A stretch of 19,044 nucleotides of DNA. Origin: Desulfobulbus sp. GTDB taxonomy: Bacteria; Desulfobacterota; Desulfobulbia; Desulfobulbales; Desulfobulbaceae. This document shows positions 1 to 6,776 of this stretch, piece after piece. Under the pieces are notes generated by a model. That model searched no databases. It saw only the letters and a program-made list of their open reading frames with translations, and had not been told where the DNA came from. Positions within the stretch are counted from its first letter, which is position 1. The number at the start of each line of letters is the position of its first letter. The stretch is taken from NCBI GenBank assembly GCA_011051825.1, contig DRKH01000011.1, positions 1-19,044 on the forward strand, given 5' to 3'. The position numbers and the translations under genes are program-made.

Positions 1-418
1 CATCATACACTTCATTGGCAAAATGCACCGTGCAGCCGCTGACTTTGCAGCCCCGGGCCTTGACCGCCTCGTGGACATGATGCCCATAAAATCCGGCCCC
101 GCAAAACGAAGGGATCAAGGAGGGATGAATATTGAGTACCCGCTGTTTCAACGCTTCCGGCGGTGCATACAGCTTGAGATACCCGGCAAGGACAACAAGA
201 TCGATTGGATAATCGGCAAGGAGTTCATTAACGGCCCGGTTACCGACCGCGTGCAGGGCCGGGTAGCCATATCGCTTTGCCTTTTCCAGGCCCAGGGCAT
301 CGCCCACATTGGAAATCACCACCTGAATCTCCGCATGCAGGGTTCCGGCCTGGATACGTTGGTGAAAATTATCCAGGGTTCGACCACTGCCGGAGAGCAG
401 CACCGCCATTTTGAGCAT
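1..418 (-). CDS. purN: Phosphoribosylglycinamide formyltransferase PurN, 3' end outside window
   Basis: PurN transfers a formyl group from 10-formyltetrahydrofolate to GAR, the third step of cytosolic purine synthesis. Reading down from the ATG at 418, 139 codons remain before the window edge. The N-terminus MLKMAVLLSGSGRTLDNF has the phosphate-binding SGSGRTL loop. Residues LVVLAGYLKLYAP and then NIHPSLIPSF carry the catalytic Asn and His of the family, followed by GCTVHF. The catalytic Asp lies past the edge. GGAGAG just upstream, inside the end of purH, serves as ribosome-binding site. Only two bases separate the purH stop (421-423) from this start, so the two genes are almost certainly co-transcribed and probably translationally coupled. 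The product is clear; the full length cannot be judged. Confidence 0.93.
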   Translation of the reverse strand, partial: MLKMAVLLSGSGRTLDNFHQRIQAGTLHAEIQVVISNVGDALGLEKAKRYGYPALHAVGNRAVNELLADYPIDLVVLAGYLKLYAPPEALKQRVLNIHPSLIPSFCGAGFYGHHVHEAVKARGCKVSGCTVHFANEVYD

Positions 419-420
419 GG

Positions 421-1041
421 TTACTCTCCGGAAAAATACGGGTTGGAATCAACATCCACCTTGGTCAGCCAGTCGGCAATGGTGGTGTCATAGGTTGAGG
501 TCAGCTGAAAGACCTTGACCGCCAGCCGAAACCTGGTTTTGAGGGTGGTGTTGCCGGTTGCACGAATCTCGGAAAGTACCTGTTCGTAATCGGCCGGATC
601 GACAATAACGGTGACATCCCTGAAATTCTTGGCCGAGGCCCTGAGCAGGGTCGGCCCACCGATATCGATATTTTCAATTGCATCGGCAAGGCTGCAGTTG
701 GGATCGGCAACCGTTTTCTCAAAGGCATACAGGTTGACGGCAACGATATCGATATCACGAATGCCGTGTTCCCTGCACTGCTGCTGATGATCTGCATTCT
801 CACGCTGGTTGAGAATGCCGCCATGAACCAGGGGATGCAGTGTTTTTACCCGACCGTCCAGCATCTCCGGGAATCCGGTAAATTCCGAGACATCGGTTAC
901 GGGGATTCCGCCGTCCCGCATCTTTTTTGCGGTCCCGCCGGTGGAAAGGATCTCCACTCCAAGCTCGGTCAAGGCCCGTGCAAAATCTTCAATGCCTGAT
1001 TTATCGGTCAAGCTGATCAACGCCCGTTCTACCTTTTTCAT
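421..1041 (-). CDS. purH: Stand-alone IMP cyclohydrolase (N-terminal domain of PurH only)
   Basis: This enzyme closes FAICAR to IMP, the last step of de novo purine synthesis. The 206-residue protein covers just the MGS-like cyclohydrolase half of bifunctional PurH: LTDKSG near the N-terminus, STGGTAKK at 33-40, DGRVKTLHPLVHGGIL at 62-77 (Lys66), NLYAFEKT at 103-110, NIDIGGPTLLRASAKN at 124-139. It then ends naturally after NPYFSGE. The usual AICAR transformylase domain, roughly 300 residues, is absent. The ATG at 1041 is preceded by GAGAAGGG. An upstream in-frame extension exists but runs into the mobile repeat at 1093-1246 and is not part of the gene. purN follows two bases after the stop. 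The formyltransferase activity must be encoded elsewhere; split PurH is known in related anaerobes, so this is probably intact. Confidence 0.92.
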   Translation of the reverse strand: MKKVERALISLTDKSGIEDFARALTELGVEILSTGGTAKKMRDGGIPVTDVSEFTGFPEMLDGRVKTLHPLVHGGILNQRENADHQQQCREHGIRDIDIVAVNLYAFEKTVADPNCSLADAIENIDIGGPTLLRASAKNFRDVTVIVDPADYEQVLSEIRATGNTTLKTRFRLAVKVFQLTSTYDTTIADWLTKVDVDSNPYFSGE

Positions 1042-1092
1042 ATTTTTCCCTTCTCTTTTGTTCTCTGAAATGCACAATGTGTTTCTACTATC

Positions 1093-1246
1093 GTAACTAT
1101 TCAGGTAGGGGCATAGAACTAGCCCAACCACCACCTGTAACTGTTTAGGAGTGCTCCATATCTGTGCACTCAGGCCTGTGAACTATAGTGATTCCTATGT
1201 GAATCAGGCCTGACCGTGCAGAGATGGGGTACTCCTGAACAGTTAC
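1093..1246 (+). mobile_element. MITE-like non-autonomous element, copy 1, with 8-bp target duplication
   Basis: A 154-bp element begins GTAACTATTCAGG and ends CCTGAACAGTTAC, giving imperfect 13-bp terminal inverted repeats. CTACTATC stands immediately before (1085-1092) and immediately after it (1247-1254), a perfect 8-bp target duplication. A second copy of the left end, GTAACTGTTTAGG, starts at 1137. From there to 1246 the sequence folds into a long hairpin with arms of about 42 bp and a loop of about 25 nt. The first 44 bp form a smaller CAGGT...ACCTG hairpin. GTAA ends and 8-bp duplications are hallmarks of the IS66 family, so trans-mobilisation by an IS66-type transposase is inferred. 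It lies in the 5' leader region of purH. No coding capacity. Copy 2 at 6497 differs at about six positions. Confidence 0.88.
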
Positions 1247-1297
1247 CTACTATCTTCTATTCACAACCAACCGCCGCAGACGGCCAGCTTCAGGCTA

Positions 1298-1348
1298 ATC
1301 CCTGAGCCCTAGTCCCTGATCCCTAACCCCTGGTCCCTAACCCCTGGT
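1298..1348. repeat. Degenerate tandem repeat, CCCTAACCCCTGGT type
   Basis: Short C/T-rich units (CCCTGA, CCCTAGT, CCCTGAT, CCCTAACCCCTGGT twice) follow one another between the stop of hslR and mobile element copy 1. The two longest units, at 1321-1334 and 1335-1348, are identical over 14 bp. No coding potential and no clear hairpin. The function is unknown; it may be slippage-prone spacer DNA. Confidence 0.7.
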
Positions 1349-1364
1349 TTTAAGCCCCTGCTCT

Positions 1365-1751
1365 TTAATCCTTACGTAAAAATTTTCGTATTTTCCTGCG
1401 ATCGCGCTTGTCCGGTCGTCCCTGCGGACGGGAAGCCGGTGAACGGATCAGACGCCGTTCCTCACGACCGGCTTCCCGGGTGGCAATCGATTCCGGAGTT
1501 TCTTCATAGAGTGTCCTGGCAACCGCTGCCGGACCGCGCTTACCGCTCAGTTCCAGAACGATAACAGTGAACTCGAGCTCTCCGCGCCGGATAACCAGCC
1601 TGTCGCCCGGCTGAACCGGCCGGGCAGGCTTGACCCGGCTGCCGTTCAAGTGGACATGGCCACCACTGACGGCCTTTGCCGCCAATGACCTGGTTTTAAA
1701 AAACCGCGCCGCCCATAACCACTTATCAATCCGTACCTTTTCTTCAGCCAT
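1365..1751 (-). CDS. hslR: Ribosome-associated heat shock protein Hsp15 (S4 domain)
   Basis: Hsp15 binds the 50S subunit carrying a stalled nascent chain and helps recycle it. The 128-residue protein is close to the E. coli length of 133. An S4 RNA-binding domain spans about residues 5-70: VRIDKWLWAARFFKTRSLA, then AVSGGHVHLNGSRVKPARPV and GDRLVIRRGE. A strongly basic tail ends RDRRKIRKFLRKD, as expected for an rRNA-binding protein. The ATG at 1751 has GGGAG upstream; longer in-frame readings start without a better site. It is transcribed toward purH, but 323 bp with a mobile element and repeats separate the two. Other small S4 proteins (RqcH-associated RqcP) are alternatives, but the tail and length favour HslR. 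Confidence 0.88.
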   Translation of the reverse strand: MAEEKVRIDKWLWAARFFKTRSLAAKAVSGGHVHLNGSRVKPARPVQPGDRLVIRRGELEFTVIVLELSGKRGPAAVARTLYEETPESIATREAGREERRLIRSPASRPQGRPDKRDRRKIRKFLRKD

Positions 1752-1943
1752 AATTCTCCCGCGACAACAAACTAAAAGCAATAACCTACCATACTTTTCG
1801 CCATGGTTCAAACAAAGTGGGTTTCAATGTACAGGTTTCCGCTGCCAGGAGAAAGGGTTTACGTATAACCCGGAGCGCAAAATGCAGAATTCAAAACGTA
1901 AAACTTCTTGAGCAAGGACACAAAATGCTGTAAGTGAACCCCC

Positions 1944-2702
1944 ATGAAACTTGACTCCGTCGGCATCAACAACTTTACCTGTCCGGTCAGTATCCGGGAA
2001 AAGAACGGCTCCCGGCAACAGACAGTGGCCACCATCTCGCTGCAGGCAGACATGCCCCATCAGCTGCGGGGCTCCTGTGTCTCTGTTTTTACGGCACTCT
2101 TAAGCCGGTATCGCCGCGACATGCATGCGACCATCTTTCCGGAACTGCTTGGTAAGGTACGGCAGCGACTCCAGGCCCAACAGGCGACCATGGAGATGCG
2201 CTTTCCCTATTTTCTGGCCAAAAAGGCCCCGGTTACCGAAACCAGCAGCCTGATGGAATACCAGTGCTCTTTTAAAGGCACCACCGAGGGAGAGCAGAAA
2301 CTTCTCCTGAGAGTCGAGGTGCCGGTGACCACCCTCTGTCCCTGTTCCAAAGAAATCAGCGACGCCGGAGCCCACAACCAGCGGGCCGAGGTCACCCTGA
2401 CCGTCCAGCCCCTCAAGTTTATCTGGCTGGAAGAACTGATCAGCCTGGTGGAGAGCTGCGGCTCCTGTGAACTGTACGCCCTGCTCAAGCGACCGGATGA
2501 GAAACATGTGACCGAGGAGGCCTATGCCAATCCCATGTTTGTCGAAGACGTGGTCCGGATGGTGGCCCAGAAGGCCCTGGCCCACCCGGATATCGACTGG
2601 TTTTCCATCGGGGTCGAAAGCTTTGAGTCCATCCATAAGCACAGTGCCTACGCCTATGTGGACAGCCGGGATCTGGAGGCTCCAGCCTCCTCGACGGTCT
2701 GA
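1944..2702 (+). CDS. folE2: GTP cyclohydrolase IB, FolE2 family, with altered N-terminal motif
   Basis: FolE2 converts GTP to 7,8-dihydroneopterin triphosphate, the entry step of folate and related pterin pathways, and can use metals other than zinc. The 252-residue protein shows the family signatures: RFPYFLAKKAPV at 86-97, TLCPCSKEISDAGAHNQR at 130-147 with the catalytic/metal Cys, and VESFESIHKHSAYAY at 224-238. One departure is visible: where relatives have GTHMSRF (from memory), residues 43-49 read GSCVSVF. The rest is intact, so activity may be retained or changed. No strong ribosome-binding site precedes the ATG at 1944. The gene is monocistronic and converges with gabD, 13 bp downstream. 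Substrate identity as a FolE2 is firm; the effect of the motif change is unknown. Confidence 0.93.
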   Translation: MKLDSVGINNFTCPVSIREKNGSRQQTVATISLQADMPHQLRGSCVSVFTALLSRYRRDMHATIFPELLGKVRQRLQAQQATMEMRFPYFLAKKAPVTETSSLMEYQCSFKGTTEGEQKLLLRVEVPVTTLCPCSKEISDAGAHNQRAEVTLTVQPLKFIWLEELISLVESCGSCELYALLKRPDEKHVTEEAYANPMFVEDVVRMVAQKALAHPDIDWFSIGVESFESIHKHSAYAYVDSRDLEAPASSTV

Positions 2703-2715
2703 GCCCCACTCAACC

Positions 2716-4182
2716 CTATCCCTGTTTCTCTATTCCGCCCAGGCAGAGGTATTTCATCTCCAGATATTCGTCGATTCCGTATTTTGAACCTTCCCGGCCG
2801 ATCCCGGACTCCTTAATGCCGCCAAAGGGTGCGGACTCGGTGGACATGATACCGGTGTTCATCCCGACCATCCCGTATTCCAGGGCCTCGGCCACCCGCC
2901 AGACCCGGCCCACATCCCGACTGTAAAAATAGGAAGCCAGGCCGTAGGGGGTATCATTGGCCATGGCCACGGCCTCTTCCTCGGTGGCAAAGGAAAACAG
3001 CGGTGCCACCGGGCCAAAGGTCTCCTCATGGGCAATCAGCATATCGGTGGTTACATCAAGCAGGATAGTGGGCTCAAAAAAGAAACCGTTTTCCCCTGCC
3101 CGCTTACCGCCGCAACCCAGCCGGGCCCCCTTGTCCAGGGCATCCTGAATCTGCTGTTCCACCTTGATGACCGCGTTCAGGTCAATGAGCGGCCCCTGGT
3201 TGACACCCTCGTCAAGGCCGTTGCCGACCTTGAGTTGATCCGTTACCGCCTGAGTCAGCCGTTGAGTAAAGGCCTCATAGATCCCTTCCTGGACGATAAA
3301 ACGGTTGGCGCAGACACAGGTCTGACCGGAGTTACGGTACTTGGAGGCAACGGCCCCTTCAACGGCCTCGTCAAGATCGGCATCGTCAAAGACAATAAAG
3401 GGGGCATGACCGCCCAGTTCCAGGGAGATTTTTTTGACCGTGTCGGCGCACTGACGCATCAGCATCTTGCCGACTGCCGTGGAGCCGGTAAAACTGAGCT
3501 TGCGGACAACCGGGCTTGCGGTCAACTCCCCGCCGATTTCACCGGCCGGGCCGGTGAGGACATTAAAGACCCCGGGCGGCATTCCGGCCTCCCGAGCCAG
3601 TTCAGCCAGGGCCAGGGCGGAAAACGGGGTCTGGGCAGCCGGTTTAATCACAACCGGACAACCGGCAGCAAGGGCGGGTGCGGCCTTGCGGGTGATCATG
3701 GCCGACGGAAAGTTCCAGGGGGTGATAGCGGCACAGACTCCGACCGGTTGTTTAATCACGATGATCCGCTTGCCCGGCTGGCCCATGGGGATGGTATCGC
3801 CATAGACCCGTTTGGCCTCTTCGGCAAACCATTCCACAAAACCGGCCCCGTACAGGATCTCGCCAAGAGACTCGGCCAGCGGCTTACCCTGCTCCATGGT
3901 CATGATCAGGGCCAGGTCATCCTGATGCTCGACAATAAGATTGTACCAGCGCCGGAGAATGCGGCAACGCTCGTGGGCGGTCATTTTTCGCCAGCCCGGC
4001 CAGGCCTTGTCGGCGGCGGTAATGGCCTGAACAGTTTCGTCTCTGCCCAGGGACGGCACAGTGCCTATCAGCTCGCCGGTTGCCGGGTTATGGACCGCAA
4101 GGGTTGTTCCGGAAACGGCGGAAATCCATTTTCCGGCCACAAAACATTGCTGCTGCAGCAGCCGAGGTTCTTTCAACTTCAT
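2716..4182 (-). CDS. gabD: Succinate-semialdehyde dehydrogenase, NADP-dependent (aldehyde dehydrogenase family)
   Basis: This cytosolic enzyme oxidises succinate semialdehyde, or a similar semialdehyde, to the acid with NAD(P). It has 488 residues against 482 for E. coli GabD. Aldehyde dehydrogenase landmarks in order: TPWNFPSAMITRK at 154-166 with catalytic Asn157, cofactor loop FTGSTAVGK at 231-239, LELGGHAPFIV at 254-264 with general base Glu255, and NSGQTCVCANR at 284-294 with nucleophile Cys289. The YGLASYF and GGIKESGIGREG motifs occur near the C-terminus. GGAG precedes the ATG at 4182. No GABA transaminase or transporter is nearby, so the physiological substrate is inferred only from similarity; glutarate-semialdehyde dehydrogenase is the main alternative. 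Confidence 0.92.
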   Translation of the reverse strand: MKLKEPRLLQQQCFVAGKWISAVSGTTLAVHNPATGELIGTVPSLGRDETVQAITAADKAWPGWRKMTAHERCRILRRWYNLIVEHQDDLALIMTMEQGKPLAESLGEILYGAGFVEWFAEEAKRVYGDTIPMGQPGKRIIVIKQPVGVCAAITPWNFPSAMITRKAAPALAAGCPVVIKPAAQTPFSALALAELAREAGMPPGVFNVLTGPAGEIGGELTASPVVRKLSFTGSTAVGKMLMRQCADTVKKISLELGGHAPFIVFDDADLDEAVEGAVASKYRNSGQTCVCANRFIVQEGIYEAFTQRLTQAVTDQLKVGNGLDEGVNQGPLIDLNAVIKVEQQIQDALDKGARLGCGGKRAGENGFFFEPTILLDVTTDMLIAHEETFGPVAPLFSFATEEEAVAMANDTPYGLASYFYSRDVGRVWRVAEALEYGMVGMNTGIMSTESAPFGGIKESGIGREGSKYGIDEYLEMKYLCLGGIEKQG

Positions 4183-4288
4183 GACAACTCCAAATCAATT
4201 TCTGGTGAAACCTGTTGCGGCTGAGGAGAAGAAACAAAACGCATCAGCGCACAGGTTCGTTCTTTTTTATTTATGAATTTACCCAAAT

Positions 4289-4789
4289 GTGCTAGAAGAA
4301 GATAAGTATGCAACTTTTTCCCGGTACATCACTGACGGCATGATCACAGAACTGAGACGATCAAAACGGATTACCGACTATCTTCCCATCATGGTAACGG
4401 CCAAAAACGGCATTACCGGGGAACTGCTGTCCGGTCCCTTTTCCGGACGCATAATAGATATCTCCGACCATGGCGCCTGCCTGCTCATGTCGCAGGTTAT
4501 GAAAAATGCCTACCATGTCTTTCACTCAACCCGTGAAAATGACTCATGGTTATTACAGCTTACCATGAATATCCCGCCGGACAATATCAAGTTTTCCATT
4601 GCGGCCAGACCGATCTGGATGGACCTGTTTCGCCAGGATCAAATCAGGGCCTTTAAAATGGGCGTCGATTTCATGACCCATCCCGAGGGGGATCAGATGA
4701 AACGGCTGCACAAGGCCATGCGGATACAGCAGCAAAAACGGGGTAACTGGTGGTCGTCACACACCATGAGCAGAACCGTGAACGGTTAG
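4289..4789 (+). CDS. PilZ-domain protein, probable c-di-GMP receptor
   Basis: A small cytosolic protein of 166 residues read from a GTG at 4289. An ATG at 4340 (residue 18) is the other possible start, and neither has a clear ribosome-binding site. The two halves of the PilZ c-di-GMP-binding signature are present: RRSKR at 23-27 (RxxxR) and DISDHGA at 55-61 (D/NxSxxG). A beta-rich stretch follows with SIAARPIWMD and FKMGVDFM, typical of PilZ strands. No further domain is visible, so it is a single-domain adaptor that would need a protein partner. It converges on the cyclase gene, 27 bp away. A c-di-GMP riboswitch elsewhere in the window supports use of this messenger in the cell. Confidence 0.85.
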   Translation: MLEEDKYATFSRYITDGMITELRRSKRITDYLPIMVTAKNGITGELLSGPFSGRIIDISDHGACLLMSQVMKNAYHVFHSTRENDSWLLQLTMNIPPDNIKFSIAARPIWMDLFRQDQIRAFKMGVDFMTHPEGDQMKRLHKAMRIQQQKRGNWWSSHTMSRTVNG

Positions 4790-4816
4790 CTGCCGTCTCT
4801 TTTTTCCCGCCCACCG

Positions 4817-6346
4817 CTATATGCAGAAAACGCGTACTTTGTGTTCCACTCCCCGCAGGGACAAATCACCGATTTCATCTGTTTCGATCTGAGAACAAAC
4901 CGCCCGCTGAACCGGTTCCGTCAGATAAATCCGGCTGCGGGAAGATTCCGCTGCCAGACGCTGGGCAATGTTCACCGGGGTGCCGATTACCGTATAGTCA
5001 AGCCGTCTGGCTGAGCCGACATTGCCGAGATACATCCGGCCGCAGGTCACGGCTATCCCCAGATCAACGGTTCGAAAGTCCTCGCTGTACTCGGCCCAGC
5101 GGACACGCAGGGATTCAAACCGGTCCCGGATAACCAGGGCCGTCCGTACGGCGGCCAGATTTGCATTGTTCTGCTCAACCGGGGCTCCGAACACGGCAAG
5201 AACCGCATCGCCCATAAACTTGTCCACAGTCCCCTGGTTCTGAAAAATGGTATCCGTGAAAATCTGAAAGAATTCGTTAAGAAAAATTCGCAGATCAGAC
5301 AGCTCCAGATGCTGGACAAGATTGGTGAAATTGCGTATATCGGCAAAAAGGACCGTGACCTCCTTGATCTCACCGACCCCCATGATATCCACATCACTGG
5401 CCAGAAGAATTTCAGCGACCTCGGGGGCCACATACTGCTCAAACAGGGTTCGCATCCGGGTCGTGTTTTTTGCCAGTTCAAGCGATCGGACATTTTCAAG
5501 GGCCAGGGCGGCCTGTCCACAGATGATGCCCAGCATTTCGTTGTCCGCTTCCGAAAAAAAAGAATCCTCAGCGACCCGGCTGATATTAAGGACCCCGAGA
5601 ATATTCCCCCGAACACTTAAGGGAAAAGAAATAGCCGAGGTAATCTCCGTTCGTTTGAGCAGAGGGGCAAAAAGTGTTTTCTGCTGGGTGTCCCGATTGA
5701 GGATCACCGGTTTTCCCTCTTGAAATACCCAGCCTGCGATCTGGTCACCGGGCTGAAGCCGGATGGAGTCCACCAGTTCCCTGTCCATCCCCCTGGCAGC
5801 AGCAATGCGCAGGCAGGCCTCATCAGCATCAAACAGCATCACCGAAACCTGACCGGCACCCGTCTGCTGCACAACCTCATCCAGCAGATTGTCCAGGACC
5901 TCTTTTTCACTGGTGGCGGAAAGAAACTGTTCCCCGAGGCTGTACAGGGGAAGCAGGGTGCGCAAACGGGTGTTCTCCTCCCGCAGAGTCACCGTTTCCA
6001 TGGCCCCGGCAACCCGGGCATTGAGTTGTTCACCATCAAGGGGCAATTCGACCAGCCCGCAGATACCGGCATCAATTGCCTGACGCAGCAGAACATTGTC
6101 CTCCGTTTTGGAGAGTAACAGCCCGGACACTGTCGGACACTGTCGGCGCAGTGCATGAAAAACCTCACAACCGCCCAGACTGCCGATATTCTCGGCGACA
6201 AGAATCAGATTAATGTTATGCTGCCTGCATAACAGTACCCCATCGGCAATGGTTTCACATTGAAACAGCTCATATCCAGCAAGCAACCGGCGAATACGAG
6301 CGGAATATGTTGTTTCCTCTGCAATAAGCAGAATCGGCTGCATCAT
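4817..6346 (-). CDS. Pseudo-receiver / GAF / class III adenylate cyclase
   Basis: A soluble 509-residue signalling protein predicted to make cAMP. Residues 4-115 resemble a response-regulator receiver, but the acidic pair is replaced (ILLIAEE), the phospho-acceptor position is Ala51 (LILVAENI) and the conserved Lys region reads GLVELPL. It should not be phosphorylated. A GAF domain spans about 140-290 (GDQIAGWVF, GVLNISR). The cyclase homology domain occupies about 327-509 and keeps the residues expected for activity: metal Asp336 (FADIRNFT) and Asp380 (MGD), purine-selecting Lys376 and Asp450 (LDYTVIG), transition-state Asn459 and Arg463 (VNIAQRL). The Lys/Asp pair predicts ATP rather than GTP. 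Tandem ATGs occur at 6346 and 6343, preceded by AGAGAG. The GAF ligand is unknown. Confidence 0.9.
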   Translation of the reverse strand: MMQPILLIAEETTYSARIRRLLAGYELFQCETIADGVLLCRQHNINLILVAENIGSLGGCEVFHALRRQCPTVSGLLLSKTEDNVLLRQAIDAGICGLVELPLDGEQLNARVAGAMETVTLREENTRLRTLLPLYSLGEQFLSATSEKEVLDNLLDEVVQQTGAGQVSVMLFDADEACLRIAAARGMDRELVDSIRLQPGDQIAGWVFQEGKPVILNRDTQQKTLFAPLLKRTEITSAISFPLSVRGNILGVLNISRVAEDSFFSEADNEMLGIICGQAALALENVRSLELAKNTTRMRTLFEQYVAPEVAEILLASDVDIMGVGEIKEVTVLFADIRNFTNLVQHLELSDLRIFLNEFFQIFTDTIFQNQGTVDKFMGDAVLAVFGAPVEQNNANLAAVRTALVIRDRFESLRVRWAEYSEDFRTVDLGIAVTCGRMYLGNVGSARRLDYTVIGTPVNIAQRLAAESSRSRIYLTEPVQRAVCSQIETDEIGDLSLRGVEHKVRVFCI

Positions 6347-6418
6347 ACATCTCTCTTGGCAGACAGCCCCCGTTAATCGGTGATGGCAGGCTGAACAACG
6401 ACAATAAACAGGTTTAAA

Positions 6419-6424
6419 ATTATA
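6419..6424 (-). promoter_or_regulatory. Candidate -10 box (TATAAT) for the cyclase gene
   Basis: Minus-strand TATAAT lies about 73 bp upstream of the ATG at 6346, in an A/T-rich stretch. The -35 region 17 bp further up (TTACCG) is a poor match, so this is a candidate promoter only. Mobile element copy 2 ends about 70 bp further upstream and leaves it intact. Confidence 0.35.
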
Positions 6425-6496
6425 GTATTTTTTTGCAAATACGGTAACGGATTGCAGTTTAACCGCAGTAAACGATCACGGATTGATAAATCCTTC

Positions 6497-6650
6497 GTAA
6501 CTATTCAGGTAGGGGCAGAGAACTAGCCCTACCACCACCTGTAACTGTTCAGGAGTGCTCCATATCTGTGCAGTCAGCCCTGTGAACTATAGTGATTCCT
6601 ATGTGAATCAGGCCTGACCGTGCAGAGATGGGGTGCTCCTGAACAGTTAC
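6497..6650 (+). mobile_element. MITE-like non-autonomous element, copy 2, with 8-bp target duplication
   Basis: A 154-bp element of the same family and orientation as the one at 1093, differing at about six positions. It begins GTAACTATTCAGGTAGGGGC and ends GGTGCTCCTGAACAGTTAC. AATCCTTC occurs directly before (6489-6496) and directly after (6651-6658), a perfect 8-bp target duplication. The internal second left end starts at 6541 and pairs with the right end over about 42 bp; GTAACTGTTCAGGAG against CTCCTGAACAGTTAC is exact. It sits between the divergent cyclase and rarA genes. A reading frame running from it into rarA is accidental. Confidence 0.9.
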
Positions 6651-6776
6651 AATCCTTCAACATTTACTCCATCACCTTACCATCAAGCCCTGTGCAAGGC
6701 AAGGAATAGACAGCAGAAGAACAGCAGCATTCCCTTGACGCCCGAGCGAATTTCAGTCAATATCAGAGACAAGCCC

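Noticed and set aside
1042..1134. N-terminal extension of PurH
   Set aside because: The extension is encoded by mobile element copy 1; PurH homology and the ribosome-binding site begin at 1041. The same peptide appears opposite copy 3, confirming its repeat origin.
1093..1246. REP/BIME palindrome of the RAYT type
   Set aside because: Perfect 8-bp target duplications and defined GTAAC/GTTAC ends indicate cut-and-paste or copy-in transposition, not RAYT-style REP elements.
1298..1348. Telomere-like or regulatory repeat array
   Set aside because: Units are irregular and short, the region is internal to the chromosome, and no hairpin or known motif is present.
3028..4224. Long plus-strand open frame opposite gabD
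   Set aside because: It is an antisense shadow of a well-supported aldehyde dehydrogenase, with no recognisable domain and no ribosome-binding site.
6633..6776. N-terminal extension of RarA
   Set aside because: It starts inside mobile element copy 2; the family N-terminus begins at 6777.
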